Source: Micromonospora_J zhanjiangensis (GTDB lineage Bacteria; Actinomycetota; Actinomycetes; Mycobacteriales; Micromonosporaceae). Taken from it: a stretch of DNA of 64,000 nucleotides. The DNA is taken from NCBI RefSeq assembly GCF_042650605.1, contig NZ_JBHSBN010000031.1, positions 1 through 64,000 on the forward strand, given 5' to 3'. How positions within the stretch are numbered: position 1 is the stretch's first letter; every line of letters begins with the position of its first letter. The notes under the pieces were generated by a model. The model did no database searches and had not been told where the DNA came from. It worked only from the letters and a program-made list of their open reading frames with translations. Both the position numbers and the translations under genes were made by a program. This document shows positions 1 through 7,696 of the stretch, piece by piece.

Positions 1-333
1 CGAGTGCAGGATGCCGGTGCCGGCGCTCATCCGCTGGGCCAGGCCCGGGTAGATGACCCCGGAGTGGCCGGTGGAGTCCTGGTGCACCAGCGAACCGCGC
101 AGCACCCAGGTGACGATCTCCATGTCCTCGTGCGGGTGGGTCTCGAACCCGCTGCCGGGGGTCACCACGTCGTCGTTGTTGACCAGCAACAGCCCGTGGT
201 GGGTGTTGGCCGGATCGTAGTGCGCGGAGAAGGAGAACGAGTGCTTCGAGTCCAGCCAGCTCAGCCGGGTGGCGAACCGGTCGGCCGCCGGGCGTACCTC
301 CACCGTGGGAGACAGCGCCAGCGCCTCGGTCAC
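1..333 (-). CDS. pirin family protein (3' end cut by window)
   Basis: Reading the minus strand from a GTG at 333 gives 111 codons with no stop before the window edge, so the C-terminus is missing. The translation has the N-terminal cupin features of pirins: LDSKHSFSFSAHYDP, then GLLLVNNDD and the metal-site stretch GFETHPHEDMEIVTWVLRG, followed by HQDSTGHSGVIYPGL and QRMSAGTGI. Characterised pirins bind iron; some are quercetin 2,3-dioxygenases and others transcription cofactors, and the fragment cannot separate these. The GTG overlaps the stop of the upstream small gene (GTGA), so the two are probably translated together. Family call is firm, exact activity unknown. Confidence 0.9.
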   Translation of the reverse strand, partial: MTEALALSPTVEVRPAADRFATRLSWLDSKHSFSFSAHYDPANTHHGLLLVNNDDVVTPGSGFETHPHEDMEIVTWVLRGSLVHQDSTGHSGVIYPGLAQRMSAGTGILHS

Positions 334-566
334 CGCGGTTCCCCGGTGACCCGTACCGTCGCCGGGCCCCAGGCCAGCGCCGGTTCGCCGGTGGCCAGCT
401 GGTCGATCTCCCCACCGGGTACGGCGGGCACGTGCCGCAGGTCGGCGCAGTGTTGTTCGGCGATCTCGGCACAGATGCCGGCGACCTGCTCGCAGAGCGG
501 CCCGCCCAGGTCGGCGGCGCTCAACGCCATGATCATCTTGTACTGGAGGTCCGCCACGATCACCAC
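330..566 (-). CDS. small hypothetical protein upstream of pirin
   Basis: About 78 residues, starting VVIVADLQYKMIMALSAADL and ending TVRVTGEPR. No family is recognised. It contains two or three cysteines (PLCEQVAGICAEI, EQHCADL) and reads as a small soluble helical protein. Its stop overlaps the GTG start of the pirin gene by 4 nt, which supports a real co-translated gene. The start is uncertain: the GTG at 566, the adjacent GTG at 563 and the ATG at 536 are all possible. The GTG pair follows a G-rich stretch that could act as a weak ribosome-binding site. Confidence 0.5.
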   Translation of the reverse strand: MVIVADLQYKMIMALSAADLGGPLCEQVAGICAEIAEQHCADLRHVPAVPGGEIDQLATGEPALAWGPATVRVTGEPR

Positions 567-660
567 CCCCGTGCGGCTGTCCGGGCTCCTACCAGGGGAT
601 CCTACGGCCGCGCCGGCCGTCGCCCGGCCGAACGCCGGACCGGGCCGGCACCGGCCCGAC

Positions 661-768
661 ATCCGACGGGGTCAGAACCGGCCCGGCCGCCGACGAGGGC
701 AGGACCGGCCCGGCATCCGACAGAGGCAGAACCGGCCCGGCCGCCGACGGGGGTCGACGGCAGCCCGG
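661..768. repeat. 27-bp degenerate tandem repeat, about four units
   Basis: Units begin at 661, 688, 715 and 742. Each is 27 bp and most end in ACCGGCCCGGC; odd units begin ATCCGAC and even units CGCCGAC, so the true period may be 54 bp. The fourth unit is degenerate. The repeat lies in the gap between two small minus-strand genes. The period is a multiple of three, so open frames through it carry a 9-residue repeat, but no real gene is supported there. Confidence 0.7.
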
Positions 769-782
769 CCGGTCGCAATCGG

Positions 783-974
783 TCACCGGCCCCAGCGGCG
801 CCGCCGGGAGGAACGGGCCGGACGCAGAAAGTCGGCGCCCTGCCGCAGCATCCGGCTGGTACGGGACGGCCCTCGCCGCGACTCGAGCTTCCGGCTCAGG
901 CCACGCGCTCCGGCGGCGGCCAGCGGTACGGCGACAGCCATCATGGCCCACCGGGCGATTCGCTTCTGGATCAT
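783..974 (-). CDS. small membrane-anchored protein of unknown function
   Basis: A 63-residue protein starting MIQKRIARWAMMAVAVPLAA. It has one hydrophobic helix (about residues 9-24) and then a very basic tail rich in Arg and Ser (RRGPSRTSRMLRQGADFLRP). The ATG at 974 is preferred over one five codons upstream because GAGGTG lies about 8 nt before it. Similar small basic single-helix proteins are, from memory, common in Micromonospora genomes, but no function is known. The arrangement suggests a peripheral inner-membrane protein with its tail in the cytoplasm. Confidence 0.6.
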   Translation of the reverse strand: MIQKRIARWAMMAVAVPLAAAGARGLSRKLESRRGPSRTSRMLRQGADFLRPARSSRRRRWGR

Positions 975-1094
975 CGGGTCACACCTCATTCCCTGGCTTC
1001 GGTCGGTTCCCTGTATTCGGCAGGTCCTGACCCGAAGGGTTACCCGAACCGCCCGGCCGGTATGCGACCCGCCGCCGGAAGCCGGTCAGGTCAC

Positions 1095-1186
1095 TGAACC
1101 TTTTTCAACCTGAACCGCGCGGTGCGCAAGCCGCGTCTTCGACCTCGGCCGACGCCGGAGCGCAAGGGGAGGTTGAAAAAGGTTCA
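1095..1186. repeat. 92-bp element with 17-bp perfect terminal inverted repeats
   Basis: TGAACCTTTTTCAACCT at 1095-1111 is the exact reverse complement of 1170-1186. The interior of 58 bp has no gene. The right arm contains the stop codon of uppS (1184-1186). It could be a long-loop terminator for uppS, since each arm holds a run of five A or T, or a MITE-like sequence. No target duplication is obvious at the edges. Confidence 0.65.
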
Positions 1187-1990
1187 CTCCTTCGGCGGGG
1201 CGACCGGGTTCGGGATCGCGCCGCCGAACCGGCGGTCGCGCTGGGCGTAGAGCTCGCAGGCGTACCAGAGGTGCCGGCGGTCGAAGTCGGGCCAGAGCGT
1301 GTCGAGCACCACCAGCTCGGCGTACGCGGACTGCCAGAGCAGGAAGTTGGACAGCCGCTGCTCGCCGGAGGGCCGCAGGAACAGGTCCACCTCGGGCACC
1401 TCCGGGTGGTAGAGGAACCGCGAGATCATCTTCTCGTTGACCTTGTCCGGGTCGATCCGACCGGCGGCCACCTCGCGGGCGATCGCGGCGGCGGCGTCGG
1501 CGATCTCGGCCTGCCCGCCGTAGTTCACGCAGAACTGCAGGGTCAGCGTCGAGTTCCCCCGGGACATCTCCTCGGCGGTCTGCAGCTCGGAGATCACGCT
1601 CTTCCACAGCCGGCCGGCCCGCCCCGACCAGACCACCCGTACGCCGAGGTCGACCAGTTGGTCGCGGCGGCGCCGGATGACGTCCCGGTTGAAGCCCATC
1701 AGGAAGCGCACCTCGTCCGGCGAGCGCCGCCAGTTCTCGGTGGAGAAGGCGTACGCCGACAGGTACGGGATGCCCAGCTCGATCGCGCCCTCGATGGTGT
1801 CGAAAAGCGAATACTCTCCCCGTTCGTGCCCCTTGGTCCGGGGCAGGCCACGCTCCTTGGCCCAGCGCCCGTTGCCGTCCATCACGATCGCCACGTGCTT
1901 CGGCAGCGCCTCGGTGGGCAGCGCGGGCGGCCGCGCGCCGGACGGGTGCGGCGTCGGCGGGGTGGGTTCCCGTCGGGCGCCTCGGGTCAT
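1184..1990 (-). CDS. uppS: isoprenyl (polyprenyl) diphosphate synthase, cis type
   Basis: The cis-prenyltransferase condenses isopentenyl diphosphate onto an allylic primer to make the polyprenyl carrier for cell-wall synthesis. The 268-residue product has the pyrophosphate-binding motif VMDGNGRWAKERGL (Asp about residue 38), the FSTENWRRSPDEV block, and the C-terminal RPSGEQRLSNFLLWQSAYAEL motif. The ATG at 1990 (MTRGARREP) is chosen; GTGAGGCGA lies just upstream. An in-frame GTG at 2032 would add 14 residues, but that stretch overlaps the tnpB stop and looks like a product of the insertion. In related genomes this gene follows recO directly; here a transposon remnant separates them. Confidence 0.95.
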   Translation of the reverse strand: MTRGARREPTPPTPHPSGARPPALPTEALPKHVAIVMDGNGRWAKERGLPRTKGHERGEYSLFDTIEGAIELGIPYLSAYAFSTENWRRSPDEVRFLMGFNRDVIRRRRDQLVDLGVRVVWSGRAGRLWKSVISELQTAEEMSRGNSTLTLQFCVNYGGQAEIADAAAAIAREVAAGRIDPDKVNEKMISRFLYHPEVPEVDLFLRPSGEQRLSNFLLWQSAYAELVVLDTLWPDFDRRHLWYACELYAQRDRRFGGAIPNPVAPPKE

Positions 1991-2021
1991 AGCTCGCCTC
2001 ACGCTGTGTTCTGCTTCCTGT

Positions 2022-3419
2022 TCATTGCTCACTGTTGAGCATGGTGGATGTTTCGCTCTCCGCCGCCGGGCGGCGGCTGGAGTCCGGGACCGGCAGTCTG
2101 GTCCGGTGGCGATCGGCCCGTTCCTGCATGATCTGCTTCACCCGACGGTGCGGGGTGTGCAGGGTGATGTCGGGGTCACGGTGTCTGTGCAGGACGTTGA
2201 TCGCGGCGTTCACGTCTGCCTGCCACACCACCCCGCACTGGGTGCAGTGAAGCCGGTCCCCGCTGCGGCGGCCGAGGCTTCCGCAGCGATGACAGGCTTG
2301 TGAGGTGTAGGCGGCATTGACGTGCACGAGCGCAGAACCTCTGCGCTCCGACACGTTCTTCAGCGCCTCGGCGGTGACTCCTTTGGTCCACCCGGCGAGG
2401 CGACGGTTGACGTTCCTACCGCGCGATCCGCGCCCAGCGAACGTTGTGGTGAGGTCTTCGGCGACGACGGTGGCGGCCGTGTCGACGACTCGGTGTACGG
2501 CGGTGAAGATCTCCGTGCGGACCTGTGCCTGATGGCGGGCTGCTTGCCGGTCGCGTTTGACGGTGCCGAGGTTGTTGCGACGGATCCGGTCTGCCTTGGC
2601 CCGGTTGGTGGTGTTGTTGGCGATCGAGCGCAGCTTGGCCCGCCGCCGGTTACGTTCCTTGAGCCGATCCGACTCGACCGTCAGCAGGGCGCCGAGCCGT
2701 GCGCCGTGATGGTTGCCGTCGGAGTCGGTCAGCGCCTCGGTATAGCCCTTGTCGACACCGACCACGCGGGCTCCACACGGTCGGGCCGAGGTCTTCATGT
2801 CGACGGCGTCGATCTGATAATGGATCTCGACCCGACCGCCGCGCAGGATCAACCGAAGCGTTCCGGTCGGCGCGACCGTGGTGTTCAGTGGGATCTTCAC
2901 CAACTGGCGGCGGACCAGACCGGGCACCGCCAGCCACAACCGACCACGACTGTCAATCATCGTGTGGTGCTGGTCGGAGCGGACCACGATCTGGTTGTGG
3001 GTCCGGTTCTTGCCCCGCCTCCAGTGCGTGCGCATCAGCCGGGACAGATACCGGTCCTCGACCCAACGGTCCGCCTTGAGTAGCGTGTAGAGCCGTTTCT
3101 GCTCGGACTGGTCGGCGGTATGCCGCCGGATCGCCCGCTTTACCCCCACCTTGGCCGCCTCACGGCACGCGGCGATGTCCGCCATCGCGTCGCGCAGCGT
3201 CTCCTTCCAAGCGTTGGCCAACACCCCGAACCGCTCGTGAGTACCGTCGGCCAACCAGGAGTCGCGAACCTGACGGTCCCGCAGGCCGACGCCGGCCACG
3301 GACCCGTACCTCTGCCACACCTCGCAGCGGACACGACCGAGCCGACGGGCCTGCTCCACCAGCGCGGCGTACTTACCGGCGTTCAACCCGTGCGAATAGG
3401 CGATCCGAGTAACCTTCAC
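2022..3419 (-). CDS. tnpB: TnpB family RNA-guided nuclease (IS607-type)
   Basis: A 465-residue TnpB-type protein. The RuvC-like core looks complete: first Asp in VVGVDKGYTEAL, Glu in TVVAEDLTTTF, last Asp in VWQADVNAAINVL. The zinc ribbon CHRCG...CTQCG lies between the last two motifs. TnpB proteins use a guide RNA encoded at the element's end to cut target DNA and so retain the transposon. The start is a GTG at 3419 overlapping the stop of the tnpA remnant. The C-terminus runs past the last RuvC motif for about 50 residues and ends at TGA 2022-2024, inside the element's terminal repeat. A guide RNA would be expected to overlap the 3' end of this gene. Confidence 0.9.
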   Translation of the reverse strand: MKVTRIAYSHGLNAGKYAALVEQARRLGRVRCEVWQRYGSVAGVGLRDRQVRDSWLADGTHERFGVLANAWKETLRDAMADIAACREAAKVGVKRAIRRHTADQSEQKRLYTLLKADRWVEDRYLSRLMRTHWRRGKNRTHNQIVVRSDQHHTMIDSRGRLWLAVPGLVRRQLVKIPLNTTVAPTGTLRLILRGGRVEIHYQIDAVDMKTSARPCGARVVGVDKGYTEALTDSDGNHHGARLGALLTVESDRLKERNRRRAKLRSIANNTTNRAKADRIRRNNLGTVKRDRQAARHQAQVRTEIFTAVHRVVDTAATVVAEDLTTTFAGRGSRGRNVNRRLAGWTKGVTAEALKNVSERRGSALVHVNAAYTSQACHRCGSLGRRSGDRLHCTQCGVVWQADVNAAINVLHRHRDPDITLHTPHRRVKQIMQERADRHRTRLPVPDSSRRPAAESETSTMLNSEQ

Positions 3420-3661
3420 CGGCCAGCACCTCCGCTGGCATCCATCAGGCCGAGGAACCTCTCACCGCGCAGGTTCATTGCTCGACCGCGTCGAAGCCGG
3501 GCGGCCTGCAGCAGCGTGCGCACATCGGAATCCTTGAAGTACCGCTGCCCAACGGTAGCCGACAGGCAGGGATTCGACCCCTCCGCCTCCCAGTGGCACA
3601 CCGTGCTCGCCAAGCAGCCGATCCGCTCGGCAAACTCGTCGATCCGATAAGGACTGCTCAT
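3416..3661 (-). pseudogene. truncated IS607 TnpA (MerR-like domain only)
   Basis: About 81 residues from the ATG at 3661. The start, SPYRIDEFAERIGCLASTVCHWEAEG, followed by GQRYFKDSDVRTLL, matches the MerR-like helix-turn-helix head of IS607 serine transposases. An intact TnpA continues into a serine recombinase domain of about 130 residues. Here the frame instead ends after RFLGLMDASGGAGR, with no catalytic serine region. Several head positions also look degenerate (CLAST, VCHW, SNPCLSATV). The element therefore probably cannot transpose by itself. The remnant still overlaps tnpB by 4 nt and could act as a translated leader or a small DNA-binding protein. Confidence 0.7.
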
Positions 3662-3705
3662 AACAAGCCGAAATGAACAGGTATACACAGAAAACCAAGT
3701 ACTAG

Positions 3706-4545
3706 TCACTGCTCCCTGTCCATTCGACCGTCCAGGGCCGGCCGCGTCGGTCTGCCCCCGACCTGGTCAGGGCCAGCGGGCCCGCCCCGGTCGACCAGTG
3801 GCAGGGAGCGTAGCCCGCGCTCCAGGTGCCACTGCAGGTGCGCCGCGACCAGGCCGCTGCATTCCCGGCGGCTGGCCGGCCCGGACGCGTCGGCGGTCCG
3901 CCAGTCGCCCGCGGCGAGGGCGGACATCAGCTCGATGGTGGTGGGTGCCGGGTGCGCGGCGCCGGGTGGGCGGCAGTCCGGGCAGACCGACCCGCCGGCC
4001 GGCACCGAGAACGCCCCGTGCCGGCCCGGGGTGCCGCACACCGCGCAGTCCCCCAGCGCCGGGGCCCAGCCGGCCAGACCCATCCCGCGCAGCAGGTACG
4101 CGTCGAGGACCAGCGTGCTGGCGTGCCCGCCGTCGGCCAGCGCGCGCAGCGCGCCGAGGGTGAGCAGGAACAACCGCAGCGAGGGTTCCCGTTCGACCGG
4201 GGTGAGCCGTTCGGCGGTCTCGGCGATCGCACTGGCCGCCGTGTAGCGGGGATAGTCGGCGAGGAACCGCTTGCCGTACAGGTCGATCCCCTCGACCTGG
4301 CTCACCGTGTGCAGCGAGCTGCCGATGTTGCCCTCCGGGTCGCCGGCCAGTTGCAGGTCGACGTGGCCGAACGGCTCCAGCCGGGCACCGAACCGGGAAC
4401 TGGTCCGGCGTACCCCGCGGGCCACCGCGCGCAGCCGACCGTGCCGGCGGGTGAGCAGGGTGATGATCCGGTCCGACTCGCCCAGCTTCTGCACCCGCAG
4501 CACCACCGCGTCGTCGCGGTAGAGCTGTCTGCGGTAGCCGGGCAT
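3706..4545 (-). CDS. recO: DNA repair protein RecO
   Basis: RecO works with RecR to load RecA at single-strand gaps and anneals complementary strands. The 279-residue product has the N-terminal OB-fold (YRDDAVVLRVQKLGESDRIITLLTR), the mid-region YTAASAIAETAERL, and a Cys4 zinc site seen in bacterial homologues (CAVCGTPG...CPDCRPP). Start ATG at 4545; an AACAAT box 6 nt upstream suggests a leaderless transcript. The end, MDREQ, lies in one copy of the direct repeat that flanks the TnpB element. Restoring the sequence without the element would give a tail about three residues longer, so the insertion probably altered the C-terminus slightly. Confidence 0.95.
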   Translation of the reverse strand: MPGYRRQLYRDDAVVLRVQKLGESDRIITLLTRRHGRLRAVARGVRRTSSRFGARLEPFGHVDLQLAGDPEGNIGSSLHTVSQVEGIDLYGKRFLADYPRYTAASAIAETAERLTPVEREPSLRLFLLTLGALRALADGGHASTLVLDAYLLRGMGLAGWAPALGDCAVCGTPGRHGAFSVPAGGSVCPDCRPPGAAHPAPTTIELMSALAAGDWRTADASGPASRRECSGLVAAHLQWHLERGLRSLPLVDRGGPAGPDQVGGRPTRPALDGRMDREQ

Positions 4546-4643
4546 CCGACCATTGTTCCCCCGCCGCGACAGCCGCCGGCGCCCCGGGGTACCCCGGACC
4601 CGGACTCAGGGTCGGTTCCGGGCGGTCCGGTGGATTTTCCCGG

Positions 4644-4672
4644 ATGACCCGTACCGCGGTCGGCCGTAGCGT
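4644..4672 (+). promoter_or_regulatory. promoter of the DUF4097 lipoprotein gene, probably leaderless
   Basis: A -10 hexamer TAGCGT (4667-4672) lies 7 nt before the ATG at 4680. ATGACC (4644-4649) is spaced 17 bp upstream and fits a -35 box. With so short a gap, transcription would begin at or next to the start codon. Confidence 0.5.
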
Positions 4673-4679
4673 GACGCCC

Positions 4680-5459
4680 ATGATTCGTCCCTGGACCGCT
4701 GTCGCCGTCGCGAGCGCCCTCGTCCTGGTCGCACTCGGCGGCTGCAGCCAGATCTCCGAGAAGCGCCTGGAGTACACCCGGACCGAGAACGTCAAGATCA
4801 CTAAGATCACCGTACGACCGGGGTCCGGTGACGTCGTGATCCGGACCGCCGACGCGCAGACCGTGCAGATCAAACGGTTGGTGCGCTACCGGGGCGCGGA
4901 ACCGGACGGGACGAACTACCGGATCGACGGCACCGATCTGGTGGTGGACACCGACTGCGGCCGGCAGTGCGGCGTGTCGTACGACATCGTCGCGCCGCGC
5001 GGCGTGTCGGTCAGCGGCGAGAACGGCTCCGGCGAGATCAACGTCGCCGAGGTGGACGGCGTCGACGTCAAGGTCGGCTCGGGCGGGATCACCGTACGCG
5101 GGGCGACCGGCCCGGTCCGCGCGGAGACCGGCTCCGGCGACGTCTCGATCAGCGACGCCCGGCAGACGGTCTCGGCCGTCGCCGGCTCCGGCGACGTCAC
5201 CGGCCGCGGCCTGGGCGGCGGCGAGGTCACGGTACGGACCGGCTCGGGCGAGATCAACCTGAGCCTGGACCGGGCCGGCCCGGTGCGGGCCGAGGCCAGC
5301 AGCGGCACGGTGAACCTGACCGTCCCGCCCGGCACCTACCGGGTCCGGGCCGTCGCCGATTCCGGCGAGCGGCAGGTCCGGGTGACCGAGGACCCGGCCG
5401 CGACGGTCCTGCTCGACGTGCACAGCGGCAGCGGCGACGTCACGATCACCCAGAGCTGA
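4680..5459 (+). CDS. DUF4097-family surface lipoprotein
   Basis: A 259-residue protein with a lipoprotein signal (MIRPWTAVAVASALVLVALGGC; lipobox LGGC) and a mature part made of repeated short beta strands. GSGD, GSGE and SGSGG turns recur about every 20 residues (GSGDVVIRT, GSGEINVAEV, GSGDVSISD, GSGEINLSL). This is the pattern of the DUF4097/DUF4098 beta-solenoid families, whose function is unknown. The protein would be lipid-anchored on the outer face of the membrane. The start at 4680 is preferred over an in-frame ATG at 4644 because it places the signal peptide at the N-terminus. Its 3' end overlaps the convergent acyltransferase gene by 14 bp. Confidence 0.85.
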   Translation: MIRPWTAVAVASALVLVALGGCSQISEKRLEYTRTENVKITKITVRPGSGDVVIRTADAQTVQIKRLVRYRGAEPDGTNYRIDGTDLVVDTDCGRQCGVSYDIVAPRGVSVSGENGSGEINVAEVDGVDVKVGSGGITVRGATGPVRAETGSGDVSISDARQTVSAVAGSGDVTGRGLGGGEVTVRTGSGEINLSLDRAGPVRAEASSGTVNLTVPPGTYRVRAVADSGERQVRVTEDPAATVLLDVHSGSGDVTITQS

Positions 5460-6663
5460 CCGGTCGACCGCCGGCGCCGGCCCGGTCCGCCGCCGGCCGC
5501 GGGCCGGGCACCCGGGCCGGGCCGGCCGCCGCACCGACGGGCACGCCGGGTGTCGCGACGGCTCCCGCCGCCCGTACCGGCGGGCCGCCGGGCAGCAGCA
5601 CCGGCCGGCGGCGCGCGGCCAGGTCCTCGACCCACCCGAACAGCGGTACGGCCACCCCGACCAGCGCGGCGACGAGCAGCACGTGGACGGCGGCACCGGT
5701 CCGGGTGCCGAAGTCCCAGCCCAGCCGGACGGCCAGCATGCCCAGGCCGATGACGACCGGCATGTGCCACAGGTAGACGGTCAACGCCCGCCGGTTGACC
5801 AGGGTGACCAGCCGGCCGACCAGGTCGTTGCGGTCCACCCAGGCCGCCCCGGCCGGCACCAGGGCCAGCAGGACCAGGGTGAACCCGGCCGACCAGAGGC
5901 CGTTGCCGAGCGGAATGTCGTTCAGGTCGAAGCCGCGGGGACCCGGGTGCGTGAAGATCCACCCGGCACCCGCGGCGCCGAGTACGCCGGCGAGCCCGAC
6001 CACCGTCCGCCGGGACACCCGCCGCAGCAGCCCGTCGTGATGGGCGAAGCCGAGCAGCCACGCCCCGAAGTACAGCCCGAAGTCGCGCAGCACGGCCGGC
6101 GCGTCCGACCAGCCCAGCTCGACCACCACCAGCAGGACGTACGGGGCGAGCAGGGTCGGCAACGGCCGGCGGCGGAACAGCCACAGCGCGGCCGGCGAGG
6201 CGAGCACGAACCACAGGTAGTCCCGCAGGTACCAGATCGGGCTGGTGACCAGCGCGCCCCACCAGTTGGACGGCGGATCGGCCACCGGCGCGAGCCAGAG
6301 CAGCAGCCGCCAGTCCAGCGGCAACCCGGTCAACAGCATGGCCGGTACGAAACATGCGGCGAACACCCACAGCGACGGCAGCAGGCGACGCAGCCGACGC
6401 CCCACCGCCGCCGGACCGGCCAACCACGGATCCGGGCCGGATCGGTCCAGCGACGCGGCCATCAGCGAGCCGGCGAGGGCGAACATCACCGTCATCGCCG
6501 GGAAGACCATGCTCAGGAAGGCCCAGCCGGTGGTGTGGTAGACCACGACACGGATGATCGCCAGGAAACGAATGAAGTCGATATAGCGGTTGCGCATACC
6601 CTGCGTATCTGTGGTGGAACCGGGCCCCCCACCCAGGTCGCGGACAACGTCGGTCGTGCCCAT
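5446..6663 (-). CDS. acyltransferase family 3 integral membrane protein
   Basis: A 405-residue membrane protein with about ten hydrophobic segments. The start of the domain, RNRYIDFIRFLAIIRVVVYH, carries the Arg...His pattern typical of acyltransferase 3 proteins, which transfer acyl groups to sugars, antibiotics or cell-wall glycans. The C-terminal 60 residues are Pro/Ala/Arg-rich and probably cytoplasmic. The start is uncertain: the codon at 6663 gives a 22-residue hydrophilic head, while the ATG at 6597 begins just before the conserved RNRYIDF. The substrate cannot be inferred. It stands alone between era and a convergent lipoprotein gene and overlaps the latter by 14 bp. Confidence 0.85.
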   Translation of the reverse strand: MGTTDVVRDLGGGPGSTTDTQGMRNRYIDFIRFLAIIRVVVYHTTGWAFLSMVFPAMTVMFALAGSLMAASLDRSGPDPWLAGPAAVGRRLRRLLPSLWVFAACFVPAMLLTGLPLDWRLLLWLAPVADPPSNWWGALVTSPIWYLRDYLWFVLASPAALWLFRRRPLPTLLAPYVLLVVVELGWSDAPAVLRDFGLYFGAWLLGFAHHDGLLRRVSRRTVVGLAGVLGAAGAGWIFTHPGPRGFDLNDIPLGNGLWSAGFTLVLLALVPAGAAWVDRNDLVGRLVTLVNRRALTVYLWHMPVVIGLGMLAVRLGWDFGTRTGAAVHVLLVAALVGVAVPLFGWVEDLAARRRPVLLPGGPPVRAAGAVATPGVPVGAAAGPARVPGPRPAADRAGAGGRPVSSG

Positions 6664-6769
6664 CTACCCTGGCCCGACGCCGCCGGAAACGGCCACCTCG
6701 ACCGGCATATCGGTGAGCTTCGACACACCGACAAACCCGGCGGTGGGGGACGAACCGCCCGCCGTGGGG

Positions 6770-7696
6770 TCAGAAGCCGAGCCGGCGCAGCTGCTTCGGG
6801 TCGCGCTGCCACTCCTTGGCCACCCGGACGTGCAGGTCGAGATAGACCCGGGTGCCGAGTAACTGTTCGATCTCCCGGCGGGCCCGGGTGCCGACGTCCT
6901 TGAGCCGGCTGGCCCGGGCGCCGATCACGATCGCCTTCTGGCTGGACCGCTCGACGTAGACATCGGCGTAGATCTTGATGATCTCGCCCTCCGGGATCAT
7001 CTCCTCCACCACCACCGCGATGGAGTGCGGCAGTTCGTCGCGGACACCCTCCAGGGCCGCCTCCCGGATCAGCTCGGCGACCAGCACCTGTTCCGGCTCG
7101 TCGGTGAGCATGTCGTCCGGGTAGAGCTGCGGCGACGCCGGCAGGTAACCGGTCAGCACGTCGACCAGCGTGTCCACCTGGTGTCCGGAGACCGCGCTGA
7201 CCGGCACCACCGCGGCGAAGTCCGCCAGTTCGCTGACCGCCACCAACTGCTCGGCGAGCCGGGCCTTGTCCACCAGGTCGGTCTTGGTCACCACCGCGAC
7301 CACGGCGGCCTTCAACTCGGCCAGCTCACCGGTGATGAACCGGTCGCCGCGCCCGACCGGCTCGTCGGCCGGGATGCACAGGCCGATCACGTCGACCTCG
7401 CTCCAGGTCGTCCGGACCAGGTCGTTGAGCCGCTCGCCGAGCAGCGTACGCGGGCGGTGCAGGCCCGGCGTGTCCACCAGCACCAGCTGGGAGTCCGGCC
7501 GGTGCAGGACGGCCCGGATGACGTGCCGGGTGGTCTGCGGCTTGCTGGAGGTGATGGCGATCTTCTGACCGACGATGGCGTTGGTCAGCGTCGACTTGCC
7601 GGCGTTGGGCCGGCCGACGAAACAACCGAACCCGGCCCGGTAGGCGGCGGCGTCCTTGCCCGCTCCCCGGCCGCCGGTCGACCCGGCCCGGGTCAT
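6770..7696 (-). CDS. era: GTPase Era
   Basis: Era binds the 3' end of 16S rRNA and checks maturation of the small ribosomal subunit. The 308-residue product has G1 GRPNAGKST, the switch region SKPQTTRH, G3 DTPGLHRPR, G4 TKTDLVD and G5 SAVSG. A C-terminal KH domain follows (EGEIIKIYADVYVERSSQK, then VYLDLHVRVAKEWQRD). The start at 7696 overlaps the stop of the deaminase-fold gene by 4 nt. The order phoH-ybeY-CNNM-deaminase-like-era is the conserved actinobacterial operon, and it joins three ribosome-related proteins in one transcript. Confidence 0.97.
   Translation of the reverse strand: MTRAGSTGGRGAGKDAAAYRAGFGCFVGRPNAGKSTLTNAIVGQKIAITSSKPQTTRHVIRAVLHRPDSQLVLVDTPGLHRPRTLLGERLNDLVRTTWSEVDVIGLCIPADEPVGRGDRFITGELAELKAAVVAVVTKTDLVDKARLAEQLVAVSELADFAAVVPVSAVSGHQVDTLVDVLTGYLPASPQLYPDDMLTDEPEQVLVAELIREAALEGVRDELPHSIAVVVEEMIPEGEIIKIYADVYVERSSQKAIVIGARASRLKDVGTRARREIEQLLGTRVYLDLHVRVAKEWQRDPKQLRRLGF

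Larger units (their letters stand above)
2011..3724 (-). mobile_element. IS607-like (TnpB-bearing) element between recO and uppS
   Basis: The segment carries a full-length tnpB and a shortened tnpA-like gene, both read from the minus strand and joined by a GTGA overlap. recO and uppS, normally neighbours, flank it. A 16-bp imperfect direct repeat (14/16) marks the edges at 2011-2026 and 3709-3724. A perfect 10-bp inverted repeat, CCTGTTCATT, lies at 2017-2026 and 3672-3681. The left end (about 3,661-3,708) is AT-richer than its surroundings. Assignment to the IS607 group rests on the MerR-like first gene and the TnpB subtype. The exact transposon ends are inferred. Confidence 0.75.

Noticed and set aside
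661..768. Possible CRISPR array
   Set aside because: Units are directly adjacent with no unique spacers, and there are no cas genes in the window.
589..951. Minus-strand frame with nine-residue repeats (AAGPVLPLSD type)
   Set aside because: The repeat follows from the 27-bp DNA repeat being a multiple of three; no ribosome-binding site, and it overlaps a better small gene at 783-974.
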